A DNA stretch of 64,000 nucleotides, from the NCBI GenBank assembly GCA_036936605.1, contig JAUPFV010000001.1:117126771-117190770 (forward strand). Reading direction: 5' to 3'. Shown piece by piece: positions 1 to 8,579 of this stretch (the stretch's first letter is position 1; each line of letters starts with the position of its first letter). The position numbers and the translations under genes were made by a program. The notes below the pieces were generated by a model that saw only the letters and a program-made list of their open reading frames with translations, was not told the origin of the DNA and did no database searches. The DNA comes from Limnanthes douglasii subsp. nivea (Eukaryota > Streptophyta > Magnoliopsida > Brassicales > Limnanthaceae).

Positions 1-536
1 CTGAAGTTGTTTCACCTGTACTTCAAAAATTTCTTCTTCTTTTCCCATATTAAGTTGAAGGGAAGGGCTCTCGAGCACATGGATCCATAGATACGACTCT
101 GTGTACGCTATGGTTGCCAATGAATCTGCCAACTCATTTTCTGTCCGGGGTATATGTTCATAAATAATGCTTTTAAACTTGAGTGCTTCATTTTTAAGAA
201 GAAGTAAATACTTCACTAGCTGCTCCTTTTTAGCCTCAGATTGACCTTGGGCATGGTGGATAAGAAGCTGGGAGTCACTCAATAGCTTGACCCTCTTAGC
301 CCCACAAATAAAAGCTAACTTCAAACCAGCTATAGATGCCTCGTACTCGGACTCATTATTGGAAGCCCTGAAAGCAAAGCATATAGCCTGGTACATTTTG
401 TCACCATATGGAGAAGTCAAGCACACCCCTGCACCACATCCCATAGTGCTCGATCCACCATCCGTCCGGACGACCCAGACCTTTTTGTCTTTCACCACAA
501 TAGTCTGCTCTAAATCTCTATCCGAGTGGAATTCAA
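1..536 (-). pseudogene. archaeal-type RNase H (aRNH) of element A, partial
   Basis: Reading leftwards from about 536 the minus strand encodes an RNase H fold of the RVT_3/archaeal type. Visible catalytic blocks are RTDGG, NESEYEA, LSDSQL and ELADSLA, which supply the D-E-D-D residues. It follows the native RNase H, whose last residues (AVADF) end at about 540. One T appears to be missing there (GATTTT then TAGTTGAATTC), which puts the aRNH in another frame. After the domain comes a linker leading to integrase, cut by the window start. The role in the family is RNA degradation during reverse transcription. Confidence 0.8.
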
Positions 537-788
537 CTAAAAATCAGCCACAGCTTGGGCTTTGACTGCTGTTCGGGGAGCAAAATCTATATCAAAATCC
601 CCCAATTCTACCGACCACTTAATCATCCTACTTGAAATTTCTGCCTTTTGGAGAACATTCTTCAAAGGAAAAGACGTTCGGACGATAATAGGATGAGCCT
701 GGAAATAAGGCCTCATCTTTTTTGCAGCTATCACCAGAGCTAATGCTAATTTTTTAAGTTTCAAATAACGCTTTTCTGCATCTATCAA
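537..788 (-). CDS. native RNase H C-terminal part of element A pol (frameshifted from RT)
   Basis: The segment (83 codons) carries the gypsy RNase H stretch with DAEKRYLKLKKLALAL, KMRPYFQAH and WSVELGDFDIDFAPRT. It continues the RT-RNase H frame of 754-1917. The break lies near 789-792, where the minus strand has one extra A in the AGCAAAAAGC run (the intact form would read ISKSLIDAEKRY). The frame stops at 537 because of a second one-base loss. So it is a pol fragment, not a separate gene, and pol of this copy is inactive. Confidence 0.85.
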   Translation of the reverse strand: MIDAEKRYLKLKKLALALVIAAKKMRPYFQAHPIIVRTSFPLKNVLQKAEISSRMIKWSVELGDFDIDFAPRTAVKAQAVADF

Positions 789-1917
789 GCTTTTTGCTGA
801 TGTAGTAAACTGGATGGGGGTAATTATCTACTTCTCTCACTAACACAACACTGATGGCACAACTTGAAACTGCCAAATATACGAAGAGTGTATCTCCATC
901 AACTGGTTTAAATAAGGTTTTGGGAGAGGACAAATGCTTCTTGATTTCATTGAAAGCCTCATCACACTGTGAGGTCCAGTAAAATCCCTTCGCACCCTTC
1001 AAGGTTTGAAAAAACGGGGCGCATCTGTCCGAAGACCTTGAGATAAATCTGTTTAAAGCAACTAACCTCCCCGTTAATTGTTGTACTTCTTTAATATTCC
1101 GAGGAGGCTCCATTTGAAATAGAGCATTAAGCTGGTCCGGATCGGGCTGTATCCCTTGCTCACTTATTATATAACCTAGGAACTTCCCGGATTGCACTCC
1201 GAACACACATTTTTCTGGATTTAACTTCAAATTCACCTTTACCAAGTTGGTAAACGTTTCTTGGAGGTCTGCCAAGTGCAATTGCTCATCCACACTTTTC
1301 ACCATCATGTCATCGATGTATACTTCCATATTCCTTACAATCTGATCAGCAAAGGCTTTATTTACCAATCTCTGATAAGTAGCCCCAGCATTTTTCAATC
1401 CAAACGGCATTACCTTGTAGCAATGAAGACCCCTGTCAGTGACAAATTTGGTATGCTCTTGATCATTCGGATCTACTTGGATCTGATTGTATCCGGAGAA
1501 AGCATCCATAAAGGATAGCAGCTTATTCCCAGAGGTGAAGTCTACTAGATGGTCAATCCGGGGAACTGGATACAGATCTTTTGGGCAAGCCCTATTGAGG
1601 TTTGTGAAGTCAATGCACATACGCCACTTGCCATTTTTCTTTTTCACCAGGACCGGATTGGCAGTCCACAAAGGATATTGAGACTCTTTGATATGCCCCA
1701 TCTTTGTGAGCCTGTCAACCTCTTGGACAATAACATCAGCCTTTTCCTTGGAAAAAGCCCTTCTCTTTTGAACCACTGGTGCTACATCTTTTCGGACAGA
1801 TAGGTGGTGTGATATCACATCTACTGGAACCCCAGTAACATCAGCATTGCACCAAGCAAAAACATGCTGATGGCGTTTTAAAAACTTTAGCATCTCTCTT
1901 TTCAGATCGGGTGGCAT
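754..1917 (-). CDS. reverse transcriptase and start of RNase H, element A pol
   Basis: The 387-codon open segment holds the Ty3/gypsy RT. Seen are the N-terminal lead (FAWCNADVTGV), the fingers and palm (KKNGKWRMCIDFTNLN, residues about 93-108), MPFGLKNAGATYQRLV, the catalytic YIDD at residues 200-203, FLGYIISEQGI, and then the RNase H start with CDEAFNEIKKHLSSP. The start shown is only the first Met. The same frame is open upstream to the stop at 2050-2052, so the protein is probably made as a gag-pro-pol fusion by passing that stop. A one-base insertion near 790 breaks the C-terminus. Confidence 0.92.
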   Translation of the reverse strand: MPPDLKREMLKFLKRHQHVFAWCNADVTGVPVDVISHHLSVRKDVAPVVQKRRAFSKEKADVIVQEVDRLTKMGHIKESQYPLWTANPVLVKKKNGKWRMCIDFTNLNRACPKDLYPVPRIDHLVDFTSGNKLLSFMDAFSGYNQIQVDPNDQEHTKFVTDRGLHCYKVMPFGLKNAGATYQRLVNKAFADQIVRNMEVYIDDMMVKSVDEQLHLADLQETFTNLVKVNLKLNPEKCVFGVQSGKFLGYIISEQGIQPDPDQLNALFQMEPPRNIKEVQQLTGRLVALNRFISRSSDRCAPFFQTLKGAKGFYWTSQCDEAFNEIKKHLSSPKTLFKPVDGDTLFVYLAVSSCAISVVLVREVDNYPHPVYYISKKLDRCRKALFET

Positions 1918-2049
1918 TCTGGACCCTATTTTGACACTCTTCCCTTGTTCTAAACAATGTGTTTCTACCTCTTCGACTGGTATTAATACTCCAAGGGTCT
2001 CTATGGGGTCATCAATTTCACCCTCACCCCCAGAAAGCCCCTCAAATTG

Positions 2050-2052
2050 CTA
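2050..2052 (-). promoter_or_regulatory. in-frame TAG between protease and RT with readthrough-like context
   Basis: On the minus strand the bases around the stop are CAA TAG CAA TTT. The frame is open on both sides: 780 codons before it, and 44 codons after it up to the first RT methionine. The known plant-virus type of leaky stop is UAG followed by CAR YYA. Here five of the six downstream bases fit. The same stop at the same place is followed by CAG TTA in E0 and E1. Programmed readthrough is inferred, not shown. Confidence 0.6.
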
Positions 2053-4392
2053 TTGCTCGTTGATACGAACTGCCCCCAATGTCCGGGGAGCCAGGGCTGC
2101 AACATAACATTCTCTTGCAACTTTTTGACTGCTTCGGACAAGTCCCACCTGTCCTTGAACAACATATTTCAAACATTGATGGACCGTCGAAGCCACTGCA
2201 TGCATCCTAGAGAGCCAAGACCTCCCTAGAATAGCATTATAGCAAGTGGGACAATCTACCACAATAAAAAGTATCCTGACCATCTTCTTGAAAGGGCCCT
2301 TGCCCAACAAAACTTCTTCTTCGAACTCCTCGATCACATCTGCTGAGCTGCCAGTAAAGCCCACAATTGATCTGTCCGAACTCTGAATTACGGATGAATT
2401 TTTCATTCTCTTGTAAGTGGTTAAGAAAAGGATATTGGCTGAGCTTCCAGTATCCACTAAGATTCGTCTTATGTCATTTCCCCCAATAGATGCTCCTATG
2501 ACAACAGCATCTTCATGAGGGCCAGCTATATCTCTTAAGTCATCTTCATCAAAAACAATGAAGGGGAACGGAATTTGCGATTGATAGGAGGTCATGCCTC
2601 CTTCTAGATGGGTAGCTAAAGTATGAACGTGCCTCTTCCTCGAAGAAGCAGTGGGAGCTGTCATAGTATCTCCTCCGAAAATTGTAAGTGACTCAAAAAA
2701 CTTGATGAGCCCGGAGACCGTTCTAGAACATTCCTCAATTGCACCCACTCTATTTCGAGTTGGATCATGATCCAAGTATTCAGATTCCACATCAAACCTT
2801 TCGATTATAACCATGGCTCCCTCCGGAGCAGCATTACTTGGACCAACCCGGTGAGTATTGTCAGGCATGTTACCTCCTCTTCTTTTGACATAAGCCCCCA
2901 GCTTTCCCCATTCAATCAAGTTCTTAACTTCTTGTTTCAAAGCTATACAATCATCGGTGGTATGGCCAATATCATTGTGATATTGGCAGAGAGAGTTATT
3001 GCGATGTTCTCTAGGAGATTGTAGTGTGGCCGGTCTTCTATAGTGCACCTCTTCCTTTGTTTTATCATAAATGGTGGCCACACTTTCTTTCAATTCTGCA
3101 AACCATTCCGGTTGAACCCAAGGCCCTCTCTTATTTTTGGATTGCTGACTCTGAGCAGGTGCAGCTGGCTGGGATTGAGCTTTAGCCCTGCCATGCCCCT
3201 GTCCGGTCTCCTTTGCCTTGTTCCCGAACTGAGTCTGATTGGGGTTTGGTGCCACCGGGGTAGATCTCACCTGTCTGTGTATCCTAGTTTTCTTTGTTTC
3301 GTCAACGTTAATCTGCTTTCCAACCTGATTCAGCAACCCTCCCCAAGTTATGGCTTTATTTCTGGTCACCGAATCAGCCAAATTCCCAGTGTTTAAGACC
3401 TGTCTCAAAGATGCTATTGCAACTTTCTCGAAATAATCAGCCAACCCATTCTTGGTGTTCACAAAACGACTTATGTATTCTTTCAATGATTCGTTCAGTT
3501 CTTGGGCACAATGGATTATTGTGTCTCCATTGCCCTTTAATTCTTTACTCCCAACGAACTGCCTTCGAAAGGCCATCCAAAAAGTATCGAAATTCTTGAT
3601 ACAGCCTTGTGGTAGGCTGTTATACCATTTTAGAGCACTCCCCGTAAATGATTGGGAGAATGCTCTGCAAATTAGCTTGTCATCATCATCAAAGTTCATC
3701 ATTAAGTTTTTAAATTGTTCCAAATGGTTGTCCGGATCAGTACTTCCATCGTACTTTTCCATTTTGGTGCTATCAAACCTCTTAGGGAGGTTTCCGGACA
3801 AAATTTTGGAAGACAATGGAGATTGCCTCCAATTTCGGCCACGACTGAACACATTATCTTCAATGAGAGTTGCAAAGATACATGGTTCATCGTGGAAGGC
3901 AAAAGGATCCATCAATATCTTATCTACATGCCTCCGGCTGTGAGATGACCCTTTGCTAATATTCTTCTTCAACTTTCCATGTCTATCTCTTTTCCTTGAA
4001 TATTTTTTTATCAGCTTTTGCTTCTTTTTAGTTCGACCCTCATCGCTGCTAGATGATAAGGCTTCTTCAACTCCCTCGTCATCCGAAGAGCGATCAGAAG
4101 ACTCCGATCCTGAGTCAGAACTCTCCACTGGCTTAGACCGGTGAGACTTTTTGGAGCTGGCATGAGTCTTTTTGGTACTCACATGAGTCCTTGAAGGCTC
4201 GTGCTCTCTGGAGTTATCGGCGTGATGAGCAACTGACTCTTTCGATTTTTCTTTCATGCCCATCTTAGCCTTTTCTTCCCTCAGAGCTTCTATCTCGCCT
4301 TTTAGCCTATCGCGCTCCTCGATAGTGTATTCATCGTTTTCACCCACCACTTCGAGCAAAGCTGGTGGCACTTCCGGGGCATCCGGATTCAT
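2050..4392 (-). CDS. gag-protease polyprotein of element A
   Basis: 780 codons, uninterrupted, starting at ATG 74 bases inside the 5' LTR. Residues 1-150 are charged and low complexity, with Ser/Asp-rich and Lys-rich runs. The retrotransposon gag domain lies at about 185-350 (KMEKYDGSTDP, FSQSFTGSALKWYNSLP, YISRFVNTKNGLADYF). A zinc knuckle-like C-x2-H-x4-H-x4-C is at 469-482. The aspartic protease with DTGSSA is near 647-652, after VIGASIGGNDIRRIL. The frame ends at the TAG before RT. Gag would form the particle and the protease would cut the polyprotein. This is the only full gag in the window, useful as reference for the broken copies in E0, E1 and E3. Confidence 0.93.
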   Translation of the reverse strand: MNPDAPEVPPALLEVVGENDEYTIEERDRLKGEIEALREEKAKMGMKEKSKESVAHHADNSREHEPSRTHVSTKKTHASSKKSHRSKPVESSDSGSESSDRSSDDEGVEEALSSSSDEGRTKKKQKLIKKYSRKRDRHGKLKKNISKGSSHSRRHVDKILMDPFAFHDEPCIFATLIEDNVFSRGRNWRQSPLSSKILSGNLPKRFDSTKMEKYDGSTDPDNHLEQFKNLMMNFDDDDKLICRAFSQSFTGSALKWYNSLPQGCIKNFDTFWMAFRRQFVGSKELKGNGDTIIHCAQELNESLKEYISRFVNTKNGLADYFEKVAIASLRQVLNTGNLADSVTRNKAITWGGLLNQVGKQINVDETKKTRIHRQVRSTPVAPNPNQTQFGNKAKETGQGHGRAKAQSQPAAPAQSQQSKNKRGPWVQPEWFAELKESVATIYDKTKEEVHYRRPATLQSPREHRNNSLCQYHNDIGHTTDDCIALKQEVKNLIEWGKLGAYVKRRGGNMPDNTHRVGPSNAAPEGAMVIIERFDVESEYLDHDPTRNRVGAIEECSRTVSGLIKFFESLTIFGGDTMTAPTASSRKRHVHTLATHLEGGMTSYQSQIPFPFIVFDEDDLRDIAGPHEDAVVIGASIGGNDIRRILVDTGSSANILFLTTYKRMKNSSVIQSSDRSIVGFTGSSADVIEEFEEEVLLGKGPFKKMVRILFIVVDCPTCYNAILGRSWLSRMHAVASTVHQCLKYVVQGQVGLVRSSQKVARECYVAALAPRTLGAVRINEQ

Positions 4393-4443
4393 TCAGACTG
4401 ACTTTTCTTGTCGGTTTCGAATGCTTGATTCATGCACCTTCGT

Positions 4444-4462
4444 GCTCCCACCGTGGTCGCCA
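4444..4462 (-). other. primer binding site of element A
   Basis: The minus strand reads TGGCGACCACGGTGGGAGC directly inside the LTR end, starting TGG as expected for pairing with the CCA end of a tRNA. E0 has the same block with one difference at 24733-24751, and E1 has a damaged form. I do not assign the tRNA. Confidence 0.7.
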
Positions 4463-4465
4463 ATT

Positions 4466-4872
4466 TGGTGAGGTTAATTTATGTCTGAGGGTAATTTGGT
4501 AATTTGTTTTAGAGTTTGTGAAGGTTGGTGTGTGTTTAATATTTTGAGTAGAGAGTAGAGGGAGAATTAAGCAGTCTAGTTGCAGTTAATTCTCATTACC
4601 CATATTCAATGCAGGTGGTTGGGTATTTATACCCTTACATCTAGGATTTATGGGTTTTCGGGTCATGTTTAATGGACTCGGGTCATGTTTAAAGACCCAT
4701 GAGCTCTTAGTAGGAGAGCAAGCAGCTTAGTCAAGAAGTGTTTAGGTTTTTTAGTACTTTTGTCATAGTTCGAACAGTCCAATGGGCTAAGTGTTCGAAG
4801 TGGCCTGTCCGGTCTGGTGGCCTTGGTCCGATCTGTCCCTGTCCGGAGAGGAAGCAGTATTCAGACTCATCA
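4466..4872 (-). repeat. 5' LTR of element A
   Basis: About 407 bp. On the minus strand it starts TGATGAGTCTG and ends CACCA just before the primer binding site. It shares blocks with the LTRs at 12724-13089 and 24754-25113: the GAGTAGAGAG/AGTAGTGAGAT block, GGGTATTTATAC, and the GGGTCATGTTTA/GGGTCAAGTTA block. Sequence right of 4872 belongs to element B. The target duplicate cannot be tested because the other LTR is outside the window. Confidence 0.75.
4624..4631 (-). promoter_or_regulatory. TATA box in the LTR of element A
   Basis: The minus strand reads TATAAATA in the context GGGTATAAATACCC. The same box is kept at 12870-12877 and 24904-24911 in the related LTRs, so it is probably the Pol II promoter of the family. 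No start site can be placed. Confidence 0.65.
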
Positions 4873-5957
4873 GCTCTGATAGCAATGAAGTCACCTCGAT
4901 CTGTGAAAGAAGTGCAAATATTGTCAGGAAGGTTAGCAACACTTAATAGATTTATTTTAAGATTCGATGGCATATGTTTTCCTTTCTTTGAAGTGTTGCG
5001 AGGGCCAAGTAGATTTGAATGGATATCGGATTGTGAAGCTGCATTTACAAGCATACAGAACTTGTTATCATCACCAGAAATTTTATCAAAGCCTCGAAGC
5101 GGAGAAAAGCTCTTTTTGTGTATTGCGGTATCAGATTTTGCACCAAGTGCAGTATTGATAAGTGAAGATTCAGGAATTTTGAAGCCAATATATTATATCA
5201 GCAAAAGTTTAGTGGCAACAGAAAAGAGGTATTTGAAGCTTGGGAAATTACCATTAGCATTGGTGATCGCTACTAGGAAAATGCGCCCTTACTTCCAAGC
5301 TCATACCATCAAAGTCCGAACTTCATTCCTTCTAAAAAATGTTTTACAACGTCATGATATCTCGGGGAGGATGACCAAGTGGTCAGTAGAATTAGGAGAT
5401 TATGATATCTTGTTCACACCTCGAACTGCGATTAAAGCTCAAGCATTGGCAGACATTTTTGTTGAATTTCATTTTGAGCAGATTGAATATCGAAGAAAGT
5501 CAGGATGTTGTATTAGCAAGTTTGATGTGGGTTGTCTGAATAGATGGAGGATCTAGTATCTCAGGATGCAGTGCTGGAGTTCAGGTAATTTCTCCATCTG
5601 GAGAAACGATGTTTCAGTCTATTAAATTTGATTTTTCACGCCTTGAATATTGAAGCTTAATATGAAGCTGCTTTGGCTAGTTTGAGGTTAGCAAAAATAT
5701 GTAGAGCAACTTCAGTACACTTAGAGACAGATTCTCAGTTGGTAGAAAATCAAGTATCCGGAAATTCCGAAGCAAAAAAGGATTGCTTAATTTTGTATCT
5801 TCAGGAGCTTCGGAACTTAACGTTACTATTTGATCATGTGGTTGTGGAACATATTAGTCGAGGAAGTAACATGGTGGCCGATTCTTTAGAAAATATTGCT
5901 TTCAAAGAGGAGTATCCTTGGATTTTATTACAAGAAAATCCCTCAATTTTGAACTAG
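4873..5957 (+). pseudogene. RT thumb, RNase H and aRNH of element B
   Basis: From 4880 the plus strand encodes SVKEVQILSGRLATLNRFI (RT thumb), then RNase H with CEAAFTSIQNLLSSPEIL, YYISKSLVATEKRYLKLGKL, KMRPYFQAH and WSVELGDYDILFTPRTA up to about 5470. A second, archaeal-type RNase H follows at about 5530-5957, with LETDSQLVENQ and NMVADSLENIAF. Frame changes and stops occur near 5550 and 5650. An apparent 272-codon frame from 4738 is misleading, because its first 45 codons lie in the LTR of element A. Confidence 0.8.
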
Positions 5958-7215
5958 TCAGACAAATGTAAATGTATAGAAGAATCTTTTGTCACTCCAG
6001 ATGTAGTCCGAGGTGATTGGTGAACTGATATTCTAGATTTTTTTTATTCGAGGAACATTGCCAGATGATACGAAGTTTGCCAAAAAATTGAGGGGTGAAG
6101 CCTTTCGATACATAGTTTTGGACGAAATTTTCCATAACAAGGCATTAAGTAGGCAATTATTACGGTGTTTGGACAGGCAAGAGTCACATGAGGTATTATC
6201 AGAGTTTTATGAACGAGAGGGGTCAACTCACTGCGGGTTTAAAGCGTTATCTCGTTAGGGTTTTACTTGCATGATTTTATTGTCCTATAATCATGAATAA
6301 TGCCAAAAATTTGGTTCGAAGTTGTGATACTTGTCAAAGGTTTGCCAATTCTATACACAAACCGACAGTTCCACTTATGTCTATAACCGAGGCTATACCA
6401 TTTGATAGATGAGGGATTGATTTCGTGGGGCCTTTGCCAATGGCATTTGGGGGACGAAAAATGATAATTTTAGCAGTGGATTAGTTTACAAAGTGGGCAG
6501 AAGCAGAACCACTATTTGGAACGAAAGTAAAAGATGTAATCAAATTCATTGTAAATAGTATTTTTTTGTCGTTTTGGAGTACCTCAGAGAATTATTACGG
6601 ATAATGGCCCTCAGTTTAATAATAAAGAAATGACCTCATTTTACGCACCAAAGGGAATTCAACAATGTTTTTCGACACCTTTTTATCCTCAAGCCAATGG
6701 ACAAGTCGAGTTGACGAACATAACTATATTAGATGGTTTGAAGAAAAATTTGACAGGGGAAGCAGAGAATGGACGAATTATTTGCAAGAAGTAATTTGGG
6801 CTTATCGGAAAACTCCTAGGGAAGCTACTAAAGAAACTTCTTTTGCCTTAACATATGGAATGGATGTTGTTAGCCCTCTGGAATCTAAGATGCCATCTTT
6901 TAGAATAACTCAATATTCCAGAAAGATCTAATGACAAAGCTAAAAGGGAAAATTTAGATTTGATTGATAAGAAAAGAGCTCGAGCTCATTTGAACGTAAT
7001 TTATTACCAGACTCTTTTGAGGAACAAATACGAACCGAGGGTAAAAATACGGGAGTTTAAAGCAGGCGATAAAATGTTGAGGAAAGTATTCTTGCATACT
7101 AAGGAAAAGTGTCTTGTAAAAATGGCCCTGAATTAGGAAGGACCTTATATGGTCGTGGAAAGGATAAAGCCAGGGTCTTATCGCCTCTGTGATATTCAGG
7201 GGAGGATTCTTTAAC
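5958..7215 (+). pseudogene. integrase of element B, decayed
   Basis: The HHCC zinc region is visible at about 6160-6345 (SHEVLSEF, GSTHCGFKALS, then SCDTCQRF in another frame). The catalytic core follows with GIDFVGPLPM, VD then a stop then FTKWAEAEP, ITDNGPQFNNKEM, YPQANGQVELTN, and then the conserved tail near 6775-6900 (VIWAYRKTPREATKET, ALTYGMDVVSP). The DDE residues are recognisable, but there are several stops and frame changes. The C-terminal part to about 7215 includes KVFLHTKEKC and GPYMVVERIKPG-like sequence. It is not functional. Confidence 0.8.
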
Positions 7216-7515
7216 ACCTATGGAATATACAACATCTGAAATTATATTGGGAATAGTGATATTGTATTTTGAATTTGTTTCTTTGGATTCAACAACACAC
7301 TCTTTCATACCCTATTTGCCCATGAAGGTTTTAATGAGGCGCTATCTACAAATTCAAATTTATCAATGAAATGAATTTTTGTCCAATGGTTTTTTACAAC
7401 TATTTTATTTAAAATACCTTGATAATTGATCAAAGACTGATTATATTTGAGGTTGATCAAGAGTAGAATATTCTGAAGTGTTTATTACATTTTAAGAAGA
7501 AACAACCATATTCGT
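7216..7515. other. spacer between integrase and tandem repeats of element B
   Basis: Non-coding, AT-rich sequence. I see no gene or structured site in it. By position it is the hypervariable region that follows pol in Tat elements. Confidence 0.5.
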
Positions 7516-7672
7516 AGTGCTACGTTCATTAAATGTACTGTGATATTCAAAGTGCTACGTTCGTTAAATGCACTGTGATATTCTAAGTGCTACGTCCATT
7601 AAATGTACTAATAATATTCAAAGTGTAATTGTCGATGTGCCATAATCATCTAATGCACCATAATATTCAATG
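7516..7672 (+). repeat. short tandem repeat, about 35 bp x 4
   Basis: Units begin at 7516, 7551, 7586 and 7622 with AGTGCTACGT or a decayed form. Each holds the block TTAAATGTACT/TTAAATGCACT and ends GATATTC or AATATTCAA. The fourth unit is longer and diverged. The array lies between integrase and the antisense ORF of element B, a position known in plant gypsy elements for small tandem arrays. Confidence 0.8.
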
Positions 7673-7826
7673 ATTTATAATAAAAATGAAAGGATCACAT
7701 AACTTGATGATAAATATGAAATATAAAAAAAAACCTTTGTCAATTAGAATATTCGATGAGTATAATGGTTACGATACTAAAATGACAAGTACAAAAAAGA
7801 TAACAAAAATTCAAAGGACATCAAAA

Positions 7827-8490
7827 TCATTCAGATGACTCTTCTTCGGATGATTCATCCTCTGATGATGAGCTTGGGATAGGGTCGAAGGCTTCGCTAG
7901 GATGCCGTTCGACATGAATATCATTCCAGAAGCTAGAAATTTTTATTTTTGGATAAGTTGCATGAATTTCTCGAAGGAGAGTAATGGTTGTCTTTTCTTT
8001 ACCATGATTGATAGCTGCCAACATGTTTTGGGTGCATTCAGCTTCTGCGGCAGTGATGGCAAGTTTCTTTTCCTCCTCAAAATTGGTTTTTAGTGTAGCT
8101 ATCTCATCGCTCAAGGTTTGCTTTTCTGCTTCGCTTTTGGAAAGAGAAGTCTAAAGCTCTTCAAATTTTTTATTTTCAGCAGCCAAATCCTCAAGGTGTT
8201 TAGTCTTGAGTTGATTTATCTCTTCATAGTGAGAAGAATTAAGATTTTATTTCTCAATTCGATGCTGCTCTCGCAAATTCTCTTTGTCGAAGAGGAATCC
8301 TCTGATAAGTTTAGACCTTACCATTTTCAATCCATGAAATTGATCTATTACATGAGTTTGGATTTTTTCCCTCACCTGTTTCTCAGCTTCAGCAATTCCT
8401 TTGTAGCGAACCATATCTTATGCAAGTCGTTTCAGATGACTTTGCTTAGCTTCGATTTCCCGTGTGAGGGTTTTTGCTGCAGTTTTGAGG
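7827..8490 (-). pseudogene. antisense ORF of element B, coiled-coil C-terminal part
   Basis: On the minus strand, from 8490 down to 7827, one frame with two stops and local decay encodes a heptad-rich coiled coil (EEINQLKTKHLEDLAAENKK, EAEKQTLSDEIATL). It ends with an acidic tail, SSSSEDESSEEESSE. The last 95 codons (7827-8114) are open. The layout, coiled coil then REIHATYPKIKISSFW then a Ser/Glu tail, matches the end of the aORFs of E0 and E3, where FFHETFPKRTLGPLW sits in the same place. It runs opposite to the pol of element B, as expected for a Retand-type antisense ORF. The N-terminal domain is missing. Confidence 0.65.
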
Positions 8491-8579
8491 TATGAGAATG
8501 GATGAAGTACAACAAGGATGTCTAGATTTGGCGCAACACGAGAAAACTACTGGACTAGGGCGACGAATGGCGTCCAACA

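Larger units (their letters stand above)
1..4872 (-). mobile_element. Element A: Tat/Retand-like Ty3/gypsy retrotransposon, 3' part outside window
   Basis: Read on the minus strand the order is 5' LTR (4466-4872), primer binding site, gag-protease, RT, RNase H, then a second RNase H running off the window start. The order protease-RT-RNase H and the motifs DTGSSA and YIDD define Ty3/gypsy. The second, archaeal-type RNase H after the native one is known from the plant Tat lineage, which includes Retand and Ogre. Gag-protease is one open frame of 780 codons, so this is the best preserved gypsy copy here. The integrase, any antisense ORF and the 3' LTR would lie left of base 1. The family shares gag, RT and LTR sequence with E0, E1 and E3. 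Confidence 0.9.
4873..8490 (+). mobile_element. Element B: decayed plus-strand Tat-like gypsy fragment
   Basis: It begins inside pol directly at the LTR end of element A and runs RT thumb, RNase H, aRNH, integrase, short tandem repeats, then an antisense coiled-coil ORF on the minus strand. That is the same order as in the minus-strand elements, but inverted. No LTR, gag or main RT is in the window. Protein motifs match the family, yet the DNA differs strongly from A, E0, E1 and E3, so it is another Tat-like family. The right end at about 8490 abuts the antisense ORF of E0. Confidence 0.8.

Noticed and set aside
2047..4144. plus-strand frames opposite gag of element A
   Set aside because: They mirror the intact 780-codon gag-pro on the minus strand and have no domain of their own.
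4444..4462. naming the tRNA that primes the E family
   Set aside because: The PBS is clear, but I cannot match it safely to one tRNA without a tRNA set from the species.
4738..5556. 272-codon plus-strand frame as a single protein
   Set aside because: Its first 45 or so codons lie in the LTR of element A and the rest is element B RNase H. The frame crosses an element border by chance.
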